Assembly (NCBI GenBank): GCA_023205875.1
Contig: CP060769.1
Coordinates: 62,001 to 126,000, forward strand
Direction of reading: 5' to 3'
Origin: Chloropicon primus
Lineage: Eukaryota > Chlorophyta > Chloropicophyceae > Chloropicales > Chloropicaceae
Length of the DNA: 64,000 nt
Shown here: in pieces, positions 45,006 to 55,132 of the stretch
Layout: every line of letters begins with the position of its first letter
How positions within the stretch are numbered: position 1 is the first letter of the stretch
Program-made: the position numbers and the translations under genes
Notes under the pieces: model-generated
The model's input: the letters and a program-made list of their open reading frames with translations, nothing else
Database searches by the model: none
Told to the model about the DNA's origin: nothing

Positions 45006-47324
45006 ATGGCTGGCAAGAAGAAGGTAGGGGTTGGCTCGAACGCGGCGGAGTGCGTCAAGGTCGTCGTGCGGTGCCGTCCTCTGTCTCAGGGGGAGGTGGG
45101 CGACGGGAAGAAGGGGATCGTCAACATCGACACGAAGCTCGGGCAAATCGCGATCAAAAACCCGAAACTGGAAGAGAAGGAGCCCGCGAAGAACTTTACC
45201 TTCGACATCGTGTACAACTGGAACACCGAGCAGATAACCTTGTACCAGGAGACCGCGAGTCCCATCGTGGACTCCTGCCTCGAGGGCTACAATGGCACGA
45301 TCTTCTGCTACGGTCAAACCGGAACGGGGAAGACCTTCACCATGGAGGGCAACTTGGGCGACGACAAGACCAAGGGAATCATTCCGAACGCGTTCGACCA
45401 CGTGTTCCGGGCCATAGAAACGAGCCAGGATGACAAGAAGTTTTTGGTTCGAGCAAGCTTCTTGGAGATCTACAACGAGGAGGTGAGGGACCTCCTGTCC
45501 AAGAACTCGGCGAACACCAAGCTCGAGCTCAAGGAGAACGTGGATACGGGAGTTTACGTGAAGAACCTCACAAGCTTCGTCGTCAAGGGGGTGAGCGAAA
45601 TTCACAACGTTCTTGCAGTGGGAAAGAAGAACAGGACGGTCGGGACGACGCTGATGAACAGGGACTCGTCCCGGTCCCACTCCATCTTCACGATAGTCAT
45701 CGAGTGCTCCGAAACCGTGAACGCTGACAGCGGGGACAGCAAAATCCGCGTCGGAAAGCTCAATCTTGTCGATCTGGCGGGCTCGGAGAGGCAGTCCAAG
45801 ACTGGGGCTACCGGGGAGCGCCTCAAGGAGGCCACCAAGATCAACCTCTCCCTGTCCGCCCTGGGCAACGTGATCAGCGCCCTGGTGGACGGGAGAAGCG
45901 GTCACATCCCGTACAGAGACTCCAAGCTGACGAGGCTTTTGCAGGATTCTTTGGGAGGCAACACCAAGACGGTCATGGTGGCGAACATTGGCCCTGCGGA
46001 CTACAATTACGATGAGACCATGTCCACGCTGAGGTACGCCAACCGTGCGAAGAACATCAAGAACAAGCCTAGGATCAACGAGGATCCCAAGGACGCCATG
46101 CTTCGGGAGTTCCAGACGGAGATCGCGAGGCTCAAGGCCCAGCTGCAGAACGCCGGCAATCCGGAAGCCCCGCGAGCCGGGCCAACTGAGGCAGCGGAGG
46201 TGTCCCAGGCGGACAAGGAGCAGATCAAAAGGGAAGTGGAGCAAGAGATGCGAAGCAAGGGTGCGGACCTTCTCTCTCCCGAATCGAAGAGGAGGCTGGA
46301 AGAGGAGAGCGAGGAAAGGTGCAAGGAGGTTGCGAGGAACCTGATGAAGGAACAGGAGGCGCTCAAGGAGGAGAGCAAGAGGATAGCCATGGAGACGGAG
46401 AGGGCCCAGCAGGAGACGGCGAGCCAGCAGCAGCAGCTGGAGGAGGCCAGGAAGAGGAAGCTTGCCATCGAAAACAGGGTCAAGCTGATGGAAGCGAAGC
46501 TCCTTCAGGGCGAGAGGAGGGGCGGCCTCCTCGAGGACACCAAGGCCAAGGAGAGGGAGGTCCTCAGCTTCCAGAGAAAATTGGCGGAGAGGAAGATGGA
46601 AGAGCAGGAGCACGCCCAGAAGATCGCGGAACTGGAGGAGCAGGCCCTGTACGCGGAGGATAACTACGCCACCGTCCAGGACGAGGCGTCCTCGAAGACG
46701 AAGAAGCTCAAGAAGCTGCTCCACCGGTACAAGGCCACGAAGAACGAGATTGAGGAGGTGGCCTGCGACTTCCAATCCGAGAAGGAGGACCTCCTGGAGT
46801 CGGTGAGGTTCCTCAACAGGCAGCTCCAGCTTAAGAACAAGATCATCTCTTCCTTCATTCCCATCGAGGAGACCAAGAAGGTGATGAAGAGGGCGCAGTG
46901 GGACGAGGAGAAGGACGCCTGGCTGCTGGAAAGGCTCAGCAACGTGTCCGAGAGCGACAACAGCGCGAACATGAAGAGGCCCCAGTCGGCTTCCGGAGCC
47001 AAGCGGCCCGTGTCCGAGTACGCCAAGGTGGCCGCCGCCCTCGGGGACCAGAACCCGAGGTTCAAGGGCGAGAACATTTTGGTGATGGAGCTCGACCTGC
47101 CCGATCGCACCACCTACGACTACGACGAGGACTCCGTCGGCGACGCTCAGGCGGCCCTGGACACAATCCTGCACTCGGAGCAGCGGCAGGGCGCCGGAAA
47201 CATCTTGCCCCTGGACAACATCTCGGTCAATTCGCCATCGTTCACCGATGACATGTCCCTCAAGCTCAAGAAGGACGAGAAGAAGAAAAGAATGAAAATG
47301 AGAAGGATGTCCTCCATCATGTAA
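45006..47324 (+). CDS. FLA10: kinesin-2 motor subunit (FLA10/KIF3 type)
   Basis: The protein has 772 residues (Chlamydomonas FLA10 has 786). The motor domain spans about residues 14-350: VVVRCRPLSQGE, P-loop GQTGTGKTFTMEG, switch I NRDSSRSHSIFTI, switch II LVDLAGSERQSKTGATGERL and HIPYRDSKLTRLLQDSLGG. The neck LRYANRAKNIKNKPRINEDP is typical of kinesin-2. A long coiled-coil stalk spans about 360-620, with a basic tail ending in KKRMKMRRMSSIM. It drives anterograde intraflagellar transport as part of heterotrimeric kinesin-2. Single coding exon. FLA10 versus the FLA8 partner cannot be separated with certainty by eye. Confidence 0.93.
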   Translation: MAGKKKVGVGSNAAECVKVVVRCRPLSQGEVGDGKKGIVNIDTKLGQIAIKNPKLEEKEPAKNFTFDIVYNWNTEQITLYQETASPIVDSCLEGYNGTIFCYGQTGTGKTFTMEGNLGDDKTKGIIPNAFDHVFRAIETSQDDKKFLVRASFLEIYNEEVRDLLSKNSANTKLELKENVDTGVYVKNLTSFVVKGVSEIHNVLAVGKKNRTVGTTLMNRDSSRSHSIFTIVIECSETVNADSGDSKIRVGKLNLVDLAGSERQSKTGATGERLKEATKINLSLSALGNVISALVDGRSGHIPYRDSKLTRLLQDSLGGNTKTVMVANIGPADYNYDETMSTLRYANRAKNIKNKPRINEDPKDAMLREFQTEIARLKAQLQNAGNPEAPRAGPTEAAEVSQADKEQIKREVEQEMRSKGADLLSPESKRRLEEESEERCKEVARNLMKEQEALKEESKRIAMETERAQQETASQQQQLEEARKRKLAIENRVKLMEAKLLQGERRGGLLEDTKAKEREVLSFQRKLAERKMEEQEHAQKIAELEEQALYAEDNYATVQDEASSKTKKLKKLLHRYKATKNEIEEVACDFQSEKEDLLESVRFLNRQLQLKNKIISSFIPIEETKKVMKRAQWDEEKDAWLLERLSNVSESDNSANMKRPQSASGAKRPVSEYAKVAAALGDQNPRFKGENILVMELDLPDRTTYDYDEDSVGDAQAALDTILHSEQRQGAGNILPLDNISVNSPSFTDDMSLKLKKDEKKKRMKMRRMSSIM

Positions 47325-47481
47325 CCACCAAACAAATGTGTAAGACTATTAGCCTTTTGGAAGCCAGTTGTTGTTGACCAACACCGCCATTGTCCATCGT
47401 TCATCGTCGGTTACTTTCTTCTCGAGTCTCTCTCTCTCCTATCATTCATCCTCAACCTCAAACGGCAGCAACAGACAGAGA

Positions 47482-47524
<43 letters not shown>

Positions 47525-47692
47525 GGGTGGTCAATCGAACACGCACACACTCCTTCTCTCTCCGCCATCCGCCATCACCATCAGTCTCTGTTGCTGGTTG
47601 TCCTCCTCCTCCAGCGGCGAAGCATGATCAAAAGGAGCGAGGAGCGAGCGAGGAGCAAGGTGCGAGGAGGTTGAGGGCGTTGGAACGAGGTT
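47325..47692. other. spacer with (GT)n microsatellite
   Basis: A (GT)n tract runs from about 47484 to 47520. No gene or conserved motif is seen; the 3' part is the leader of the rhomboid gene. Confidence 0.55.
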
Positions 47693-48631
47693 ATGGTGGC
47701 GGGGGTGGCGCGCGCGGCTTTGACGATCGGGAGGATCCTGAAGATACCCAAGCTGGTTCCAATCCCGAGGCCTGGTGTCCAAGCGAAGGCGCCGCTTGAT
47801 TGGACCAGGCTGTGGAGAAGCGAGGCCACGAGGAGGGGGAGGCCTGGTGTCCAAGCGAAGGCGCCGCATGATTGGAGCGGGGTGTTGAGGAGGGAGGCCT
47901 TTGGTCGGGTTCCAAGGCTGGTGGCCGCGGGGTCTGGCGGGAAGACGGGCAGCGCGTTTCAGAAAGTCTTTCGCAGGCAGTACCACATCACCAACAGCAG
48001 AGGAGGGCTCAACTTCAACTCGAGGCAGTTTGATAATCACGAGACTGTGCTTTATGGCCTGATGGGTCTGAATGCCGCGGTGTTCGCCTCGTGGCACCTC
48101 TTCTCCTCGTCGTTCATGCTCAAGCACTTTGCGTGCTCGACGGAAGCCTTGCGAAACCTGAGGCCGTGGACTCTGGTGACCTCCATGTTCAGCCAGTTCG
48201 ACTTCAGTCACTTCGCAGTGAACATGCTTGGGCTGTACTTTTGGGGGAGGGACGTGGGGCAGCTCCTGGGGGGGAAGAAGTTGCTTGGCCTGTACCTCGC
48301 CGGGGGCCTCGCGGGGGCGGCCGTTCAGCTTGCTCTGGACTACTCGAACCAGAAGGAATACCGGTGGGGTCAGCCCAGGGAAAGGTACTGCCTCGGAGCC
48401 TCCGCGGCCGTCAACAGCATGGTGACCCTGAACATCCTGCTCTTTCCCAAGTCCACCGTCCTGCTGTACTTCTTCATCCCCGTGCCGGCGGCCTTGCTCG
48501 GAGGACTCTTCCTGGCCCGAGACTTCTCCGGCCTGTACGACAGCAATAGCGGGACCTCGCATGCCGGCCACCTCGGGGGTGCCGCCGTGGGATTCCTCTA
48601 CTGGCTCCTCCGCTTCAGGAGGTTCTACTGA
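47693..48631 (+). CDS. mitochondrial rhomboid protease (PARL/RBL12 type)
   Basis: The protein has 312 residues. The N-terminal presequence contains an in-frame 72-bp tandem duplication (RPGVQAKAP then DW, twice; DNA 47767-47804 and 47839-47876). The membrane core has RPWTLVTSMFSQFDFSHFAV and NMLGLYFWGRDVGQLLG. Catalytic Ser237 lies in LGASAAVNS and catalytic His293 in HAGHLGGAAVGF. This is the PARL-type intramembrane serine protease of the inner mitochondrial membrane, which in other eukaryotes processes proteins such as PINK1 or dynamin-like GTPases. Confidence 0.9.
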   Translation: MVAGVARAALTIGRILKIPKLVPIPRPGVQAKAPLDWTRLWRSEATRRGRPGVQAKAPHDWSGVLRREAFGRVPRLVAAGSGGKTGSAFQKVFRRQYHITNSRGGLNFNSRQFDNHETVLYGLMGLNAAVFASWHLFSSSFMLKHFACSTEALRNLRPWTLVTSMFSQFDFSHFAVNMLGLYFWGRDVGQLLGGKKLLGLYLAGGLAGAAVQLALDYSNQKEYRWGQPRERYCLGASAAVNSMVTLNILLFPKSTVLLYFFIPVPAALLGGLFLARDFSGLYDSNSGTSHAGHLGGAAVGFLYWLLRFRRFY

Positions 48632-49208
48632 GGCGCATTCGTTGGCCCAGTCGTTGTTCTCGTGCATTGTCATCGACCTCTGTGTTGTGCCGACGATGCA
48701 GCGTCGACGCTGGAAGAGGAGAGCGTCGAGTACGACCATGTGAGGGCCTTAACAGCATGGCGGCCGGCCGTGTTTGCTTGCGGCAAACGGGTCCTCTCCC
48801 TCGTCTCGGAGACTTGAGAACCAGAATGAGTGAGAGGGAACCGAGCAAGGAATGGAACACACAGAGGCGTTACCACACACTGCTTCGTTCCATCATCCAG
48901 AGCGGAGAGAGGGAGAGAGAGAGGGAGAAGCAGAGGGAGAGGACCCTCCGCCTGGTGGTGACGATGAGTGGAGTCCGGACGCGGAACGAACGGATTGAAC
49001 GAGTGAGAGTCGAGTCGAGTCGAGTCGAGTCGAGTGTGCGTCCAATCAATCAGCATCCAAGGCTTGGGAAAAGATGATGAAGATAAAGTTTATAATAACT
49101 TCTCTCGGGAAGAGAGATCTCTAGCCACAAGATCTTCGCATCAATAGAATCTCATCGTCGAGGCACTTTCTGTCGTCTCACTCGAGGTTGAGGTCGTGAA
49201 CGAACGAG
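48632..49208. other. spacer without a recognised gene
   Basis: It carries (GA)n near 48905-48935 and (GAGTC)n at 49010-49035. Open frames are short and without homology. It ends at the donor of the VTT leader intron. Confidence 0.5.
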
Positions 49209-49377
49209 GTGAGTCTCGCCGCCGCTTGGACGAGGGCGTCGAGAGGCGGAGTCTCGTGACGGAACTCTCACGCAGCGCTCTTTCGTTCGACCCCTCGGTC
49301 GACGCGAGGCACCAAAGTTCGACGGAATGGAATGGAATGGACTGAATTGTTTTGTTTTTTTTTCCTTTTCGATGCAG
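49209..49377 (+). promoter_or_regulatory. 169-nt leader intron of the VTT gene with dyad motif
   Basis: Donor AG|GTGAGTCTCG lies at 49209 and acceptor ttcgatgcag ends at 49377. The first exonic bases after it are again GTGAGTCTCG, so the intron is flanked by a 12-bp direct repeat (AGGTGAGTCTCG). The dyad motif (GCTCTTTCGTTCGACCCCTC then GGTCGACGCGAG, 49277-49309) starts 68 nt into the intron. Confidence 0.6.
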
Positions 49378-49432
49378 GTGAGTCTCGTTCCTCGGTTGTC
49401 CGTGGTGGCCTGTGTCTTGTCTGCTGGTCTAG

Positions 49433-50323
49433 ATGGAGCTGGCGCGAGGAGTGAGGGTGAGGGGAAGCGCGAGGGGCGTGGGATTGACAGGGACGTCCTC
49501 CGGAGTGTCGAGCGGAAGGGTCCAACTCAGGAGGGGTGCGAGGCACTTGGTGAGACTCGTCGGGGGACGGAGAGGGGTCGAAGCCAAGGCGCTCGACGTG
49601 CTGTTGGAGCGGGCCGTGGTCGTCGTGGAGTCGACTGCGGCGACAAATGACTATGGTTGGCTGGTGCTCGCCACGGTGATCGCGAGCACGGAGCTCGTTC
49701 CCCTCATACCGACCCAGCCCCTGTCTCTCGTGAGCGGGCTTCTGTTTGGGGCCTCGAAGGGGGCGACGATCACGCTGCTTGGCACGGTCACTGCGGCCAC
49801 CGTGGCCTTCTCGCTGGCAAGGGGGCCCGCGGGGAAGACGCTCTCGTCCGTGGCCCTGCGGTTAGAGGGGGGCGAGGGTGACGACGAGGGGTCCAGCAAC
49901 GCCGTGCTGAGGAAGATGGGGGAGGGCGTGGAGGACATGGGTTTCGTGCAGCAGACGATTAGCATCGTCCTCTTGAGGATGTCGCCCGTGGTCCCCTTCA
50001 GCATATCGAACTACATGGTGGGCCTGACGCCGGTCAAACCCCTGCCTTTCGTGTGCGGCACCCTCATCGGCATGAGCCCCTGGTGCCTCCTTTACGCGAC
50101 CCTCGGCAAGGCCGCGGGGTCCATCCTGTTCCAGGATGGGCAGGCCTTCACGATTGAGGGCCTGGAGGACCTGAGGAGCGCCGTGCAGCAGCAGCTCTCC
50201 CAGTACAGCGAGGAGATGTCCCTGTTCGGCCTCGGCACCCTCGTCATGCTCAGCGTCTTCGTGTTCACCATGGTCAAGAAGAAGAGCGAGGAGAACAACA
50301 ACAACAACAACACATTGTTGTAA
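49433..50323 (+). CDS. VTT-domain (DedA/TMEM41-type) membrane protein, probably plastid
   Basis: The protein has 296 residues. A basic, Ser/Gly-rich leader of about 60 residues is followed by the VTT (SNARE-associated/DedA) domain: ELVPLIPTQPLSLVSGLLFG, GTVTAATVAFSLARG, then SIVLLRMSPVVPFSISNYMV and PLPFVCGTLIGMSPWCLLYA. A final helix is followed by a Lys/Asn tail. Relatives act as lipid scramblases or transporters. Plant plastid members of this group are known, and the leader fits plastid import. A TGTAA string, the polyadenylation signal used in green algae, overlaps the stop region. Confidence 0.85.
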   Translation: MELARGVRVRGSARGVGLTGTSSGVSSGRVQLRRGARHLVRLVGGRRGVEAKALDVLLERAVVVVESTAATNDYGWLVLATVIASTELVPLIPTQPLSLVSGLLFGASKGATITLLGTVTAATVAFSLARGPAGKTLSSVALRLEGGEGDDEGSSNAVLRKMGEGVEDMGFVQQTISIVLLRMSPVVPFSISNYMVGLTPVKPLPFVCGTLIGMSPWCLLYATLGKAAGSILFQDGQAFTIEGLEDLRSAVQQQLSQYSEEMSLFGLGTLVMLSVFVFTMVKKKSEENNNNNNTLL

Positions 50324-50890
50324 TTTGTGTAATCATACTGCTGCTACTGCTACTAGATTATCGCGCGGCACAGGCACGCCACCCGTCCAAAAGACAGCAG
50401 CAGAACAACAACAACAAGGAGGAGAGAGGGGGGGGGGAGGGCGGCGCCATCATCTCCTTGGATCATCACTCATCATCGTACACAATCTGCGGATTGTGTT
50501 TTGGTGAGACCAGAGAAAGAAGCAGCGAGGAAGATACAATGATGCGTCACCCATGCATCCATCCCATCCTCCCCCTCCTTGATCCTCCACCACCATTGCT
50601 TACTCCCCATCAGAGGACTCCTCTCTCCTCGATCGATCTCTGGCATCGATGCTCTCCTTCTGCGTTTTTAGGCGGGGTAAGAGGAGAGAGTGCAGAGAAG
50701 CAGCGAGGAAGAGACAATGATGCGTCACATCCATGCATCCATCCCCCCTCCCCCTCCTTGATCCTCCACCACCATCGCTTACTCCCCATCAGAGGACTCC
50801 TCTCTCCTCGATCGATCGCTGCGTTTTGCCGTTTTTTTTTTTGGCGGGCTCGAGGAGAGAGTAGAGAGGAGCACCTTGTGACTCCCACCG
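50324..50890. repeat. 178-bp tandem duplication in the TOC64-like gene leader
   Basis: Bases 50521-50698 and 50699-50872 are the same unit with about 85-90 per cent identity by eye. The unit begins agcagcgaggaag and ends in gaggagagagt. Each contains tactccccatcagaggactc and GATC tetramers. No gene is seen in the interval. Confidence 0.8.
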
Positions 50891-50975
50891 ATGAGGAAGA
50901 GCGTAGACACAGAAACGGAAGCCACTTCGGCGCCAACCTCGTCTTCCACAAACGTAAGTCACAACAACAACAACA

Positions 50976-51007
<32 letters not shown>

Positions 51008-51170
51008 GAACGAGGAACGAGGATCACCACAACCACAACCTCAACCTTATCTCCACGATCGTTCGTTCGTTCGTGCGTGCGTTCGATCGTCTTGGAGATG
51101 GTTCTGGTTCGCTCTCTCGGTTTGGAAGGGAAGGCATCGTGGGTGGGTGGTGTTGACTTGGCTCGCTCCG

Positions 51171-51201
<31 letters not shown>

Positions 51202-53376
51202 TCCTTCCAAGGGACACGAAGACGGAACAGGATCGCAGCAAGGCCTCCACCTTGATCATCCCCATGCCCTTTTCGTTCGTTCGAGGAAACTGACTGACTC
51301 CATTTCGTTTCGTTTCGTTTCGTTTCGCCTCGTTGACAGGTGAACGGCGAGGAGGAGGAGGAGGTTGTTGTTGCTGCTCAGCAGCGCGACGAGGAAGTTG
51401 TTGTTGTCGCCGAGGCTGCTGATCCCTTAGCTGAGGAGGAAAGGGACACCAAAGCGAAAGCCAAGGGAGGGTCTATGGCGACGCCAGTAGCGGCAGCAGC
51501 GGCGGTTGCTGGGCTCTTCGTGGTGAAGAAGTTGTTCGGTGGGAGGAAGGAGAGGCTGGAGAGAGGGGTGGTGACGAAAGAGGCGGACAGGTATGGTGCC
51601 CTGGTGGAGGTGCTGGACTTGAGGGCGGACGCGGCGGAGTTGCACGCACCGCCGCCGATGAAGCCGCCGGTCCTGACGGGGCGGACCTTCGTGATCAAGG
51701 ACAATATCGATGTGGCGGGCTCCCCGACGCAGTACGGCTGCCCCGCTTGGAGCTCGGCCAAGGCCACCAAGAACGCCCCGTGCGTGGACAAGTTACTGAA
51801 AGCGGGGGCGAGGGGCGTGGGAAAGGCCGTCTTGGACGAGCTGGCCTACGGAATGGAGGGGGAGAACCCCCACCACAGGAGCAACGGGCCAAAGAATCCT
51901 TTGAACGAGGACTTGGTGACGGGAGGCTCTTCGAGCGGGAGCGCGGTCGCGGTTGCAGGGGGGTTGTGCGACTTCGCGCTCGGGACGGACACCTGTGGCA
52001 GCGTGAGGGTGCCGGCCGCGTGCTGTGGCGTGTTCGGGATGAAGACCACCTTCGGGGCCATAAGCACCGAGGGGGTCCTCCCCATGGCCAAATCGTTCGA
52101 CACCGTGGGGTGGTTTGCGAGAGACGCCGCGCTGCTGAGGCAGGTGGGCCACGTGCTCCTGGACGACCCGTCGTCGTCCTCTGAGCTGCTGCTCGCTCCA
52201 TCAAAGTTCTTGATCGCCCAAGATCTGATCTACTCCTGCAAGCCGGCGGAGTACTCTCAGATCCTCGCGGACGTGGCCCAGCTATCCGCTTCGCGCCTCC
52301 TCGGGTCCGCCAACGTGGCTCAGGTCAAGCTGGAAAACTTTCTCACCAAGCAGGTGCCTGAGTTGAAAGTTTTCAAGAAGGACAGCTCCACGTCGTCGAG
52401 GGAGGCGGCGTATTCCGCGGGCAGAAGAAAGCTTCTCTTCGAGGTCGCCCAGACTTTTTCTGCGTTTTTCAAGAAGGCAGACAAGGGGAAGATGAGTAAA
52501 GTGGTGAAGAACCGGATCAAGCTGTCTCTCGACTTTCACGCCGCGGTTTCCAAGAAGGCCAAGGGCAGCCGGGAAGGGGAAGCCCAGGGGGTATCGACGG
52601 AGTGTGCCGTGGTCGAGACGATGGGGGACACCCTGAACGAGGCCCTGTCGAGGGAGAAGGTTCTCATCGTTCCCTCCATGGCAAGGCTGCCTCTGAGGAA
52701 GGGCGCGGGAAAGGAGGAGATGGCGGAATGGAGGGACGACAACTTCAGCATCCTCATTCTGGCCTCTGCCACTGGATTGCCACAGGTCACCATGCCTCTG
52801 GGAGAACTGGATGACAAGGATGGCAAGAAGATTCCAGTGAGCTTGAGCCTCATTGGCGCCAGGGGCTCGGACAAGCTCCTGCTGGACACCTGCCACGCCA
52901 TGGTCGAGAAGGTTTGCCAGGTGGCGTTCCAGCAAGCGCTCAAGAAGCAGAAGAGCGCTGGCAAGGGCAACGGCCACGTGGACCAGGACAAGCTCATGGC
53001 GGCAAGCCTCAAGGACCAGGGCAACCAGGCTTTCAGGGAAGGGAGGTTCTACGACGCGGTCCAGCTCTACAGCCAAGGGATCCAGTTGGACGATTCTCTA
53101 GCGGTCCTTTACAGCAACAGGGCGATGGCCCTCCTGAAGCTTGGCAACTTTGTCGATGCGGAGAGCGATTGCACGACCTGCCTTTCCCTGGACCCCTCGA
53201 ACGTGAAAGCGCTTCTCAGGAGGGGGACTGCGAGGGCGTACCTGGCCCAATTTCAAGAAGCTCTTGAGGACTTCGAGCAGGTCTTGGTCTTGGAGCCAAA
53301 CAACGCCGCTGCAGCTCAGGAGCTCGAGAGGATGAAGGAAGCCTTTTCCACGCCGGCTGCTCAGGATAATGCTTAG
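50891..53376 (+). CDS. TOC64: TOC64/OM64-like amidase-TPR protein
   Basis: Exon 1 is 50891-50953 and exon 2 51340-53376 (phase 0, GTAAGT donor, GTTGACAG acceptor), 699 residues. A hydrophobic segment (ATPVAAAAAVAGLFVV) precedes the amidase-signature domain: FVIKDNIDVAG (Lys), GGSSSGSAVAVAGG (cis-Ser) and GTDTCGSVRVPA (Ser nucleophile). All three catalytic residues are present. The last 120 residues form TPR repeats (LKDQGNQAFREGRFYDAVQL, then LYSNRAMALLKLGNF and ALLRRGTARAYLAQF). In plants TOC64/OM64 docks Hsp90-bound preproteins at the plastid or mitochondrial outer membrane through the TPR. The initiating exon is short and inferred. Confidence 0.88.
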
Positions 53377-53402
53377 GTTTATTCTTGTAATTACATATAC
53401 AC

Positions 53403-54695
53403 TTAATCTCGCAGCTGCTTCACGCACAACTCGAGAAAGTCTCTTATGGAGGACTTCACCTGATCGATTTGGCTCTTTTCCACTGCGTAAGACCTGAGCA
53501 ACATGGTGATCTCCGTCTGCAGGAGGCTGCCATTGGTTCGCACGACGGACTCTGCCGCCTGCCTCTTTTCCTCCTCCTGTTTGTGCTCCCGCTCCTTCTC
53601 TGCATCGATCTGGTCCGCGAAGCGGTGGAGAGATTTGACGCTCGACTCCATGCTCTCCGCGCAGACGGCCATCTTGTTTCGGCTCCTCTCGAGGTCCTTG
53701 AGCTTGGTAATCGATTGGTACAGCCGGTCCACAAAGAGGGTGTTGGGAACTTCAGGTGCGCCCTTCCCCTTCCCACGCTTCTGCTGGTTTTGGGAGGACT
53801 TGATGTTCTGGTCCCTTTCCACCAGGGCGTCCACCTTCTTGTGAATCAAGCTCGCGTCTTGCAATAATCGCGTCACTCTGCTGTCCGTGCCTCCGCTGCT
53901 TCTCCCTCCGGCACCGGCCTGGGCCCTCGCCGCAGCAATGCTAGAATTGGTTCTGCCCGCGCTCTGAAGAAGCTCGACCGTTCTCCCTTGTCTCCCCTCC
54001 TTGCGCCCTGAAACCTCCTCGGCCTTCTCCTTCCCGCTCGATGATGCCGCGAGGGGGGCCACTGACGCTCCTTGGGGCTTCGACGCGAACGGCATCGCCT
54101 TCTTCCTCAAGTTCTCCAGTGTTTGTCCAATGAGCTCCTTGGCCTTCGTTCTCGGTGACACCTCGGGAACAAGAGCAGCTTGGGGTGTCTCTGCCCGGGC
54201 CGTCGCAGTCTCCTTCCCTTCCCCGCCGCCTGCTACCGCCTTCGGTACCGCTGGACTCGGTGGGGCCGCGGTGTCTCCCCGGGGAGCGGGGCTGGTGGCC
54301 CTCACCACGCTGCTCCTTCGGAAGGACGAGCGGGGCGACCTCTTCGATATCGGAGGGACAGAAGACGACGACGAGGCGTCTTCGTGACTCGCCCTGCCGA
54401 CATCCACCGACCGTGCAGGTGGAGGGGCGGGCGAAGTGAACGAAGGCCTCCTGCTGCCATCGCCCTTGGGCCTCGTCGGGGGGAGAGGGGGCGCCACCGG
54501 TGTCACTGGTTTCGACTTGTCCACACCACCTGGTCTGATGGACTGTTCACTTGCCTCACCCCCTTTGGTGCTCTGCAGCTGCTTTCTCGTGTCCTCTATC
54601 CGTTTTCGATACGCTTCCAGCATACTCGTCCTCTTTCCTGCCCCCAAGGCGTCGCCTTGGCCCCCACCTTGGCCCACACCACCACCTTCCTCCAT
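53403..54695 (-). CDS. unrecognised coiled-coil protein with disordered N-terminus
   Basis: The protein has 430 residues. The first 260 are Ser/Pro/Ala/Arg-rich and probably disordered. The C-terminal 170 are helical (RVTRLLQDASLIHKKVDALV, then SMESSVKSLHRFADQIDAEK and TEITMLLRSYAVEKSQID) and end in FLELCVKQLRD. No domain is recognised. It is convergent with the TOC64-like gene, 26 bp between stops. A cytoskeletal or adaptor role is possible from composition alone. Confidence 0.75.
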   Translation of the reverse strand: MEEGGGVGQGGGQGDALGAGKRTSMLEAYRKRIEDTRKQLQSTKGGEASEQSIRPGGVDKSKPVTPVAPPLPPTRPKGDGSRRPSFTSPAPPPARSVDVGRASHEDASSSSSVPPISKRSPRSSFRRSSVVRATSPAPRGDTAAPPSPAVPKAVAGGGEGKETATARAETPQAALVPEVSPRTKAKELIGQTLENLRKKAMPFASKPQGASVAPLAASSSGKEKAEEVSGRKEGRQGRTVELLQSAGRTNSSIAAARAQAGAGGRSSGGTDSRVTRLLQDASLIHKKVDALVERDQNIKSSQNQQKRGKGKGAPEVPNTLFVDRLYQSITKLKDLERSRNKMAVCAESMESSVKSLHRFADQIDAEKEREHKQEEEKRQAAESVVRTNGSLLQTEITMLLRSYAVEKSQIDQVKSSIRDFLELCVKQLRD

Positions 54696-54756
54696 ACTCT
54701 CCCTTGGGCGTCAAAGTCTTCAAGGTATTCGGACTCCCAACCTCACCAGGACGCCA

Positions 54757-54869
54757 AATCGTTCGAGGGAGAGGTCTATGCAAAGAGAAGGAGACAATGC
54801 TTCCGTTAGTGTCTCCCAATCGGCATGAAACGTTCGCCTCTTCCGTCAAAAGGTGAGACAAGTCTTACC
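54757..54869 (-). promoter_or_regulatory. leader donor-plus-dyad unit of the coiled-coil gene
   Basis: On the minus strand a donor AG|GTAAGAC starts at 54868. The dyad-related motif (CTCTTTGCATAGACCTCT then CCCTCGAACGATTTGG, 54757-54787) follows about 81 nt later. No clear acceptor is visible before ATG 54695. Confidence 0.45.
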
Positions 54870-55132
54870 TCTTGGTCTCTCCCCCCTTGCCAGTGCCAGT
54901 GACAGATTTTGATTTGGTTTCAAATTTCCCAGCAGCAGCCGAGGGCGAGGGCGAGGGCGAGACGACGATGTGACGAGGGGAAGCAGACGGGGAAGGCATT
55001 CGTTCCATCGCATCCGTCAGAACGGGACAGAGGAACAATTCTCCTCCTCTCCCTTCGTTTCCTTTCGTCTTCGTTTTCCTTTTCCTTTTCCTTTTCCTTT
55101 TCCTTTTCGTCGTCGTCTTCGTTTGTGGATTG

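Noticed and set aside
44904-47174. 756-residue minus-strand open frame
   Set aside because: It is antisense to kinesin-2, with Leu/Val/His-rich composition typical of a shadow frame.
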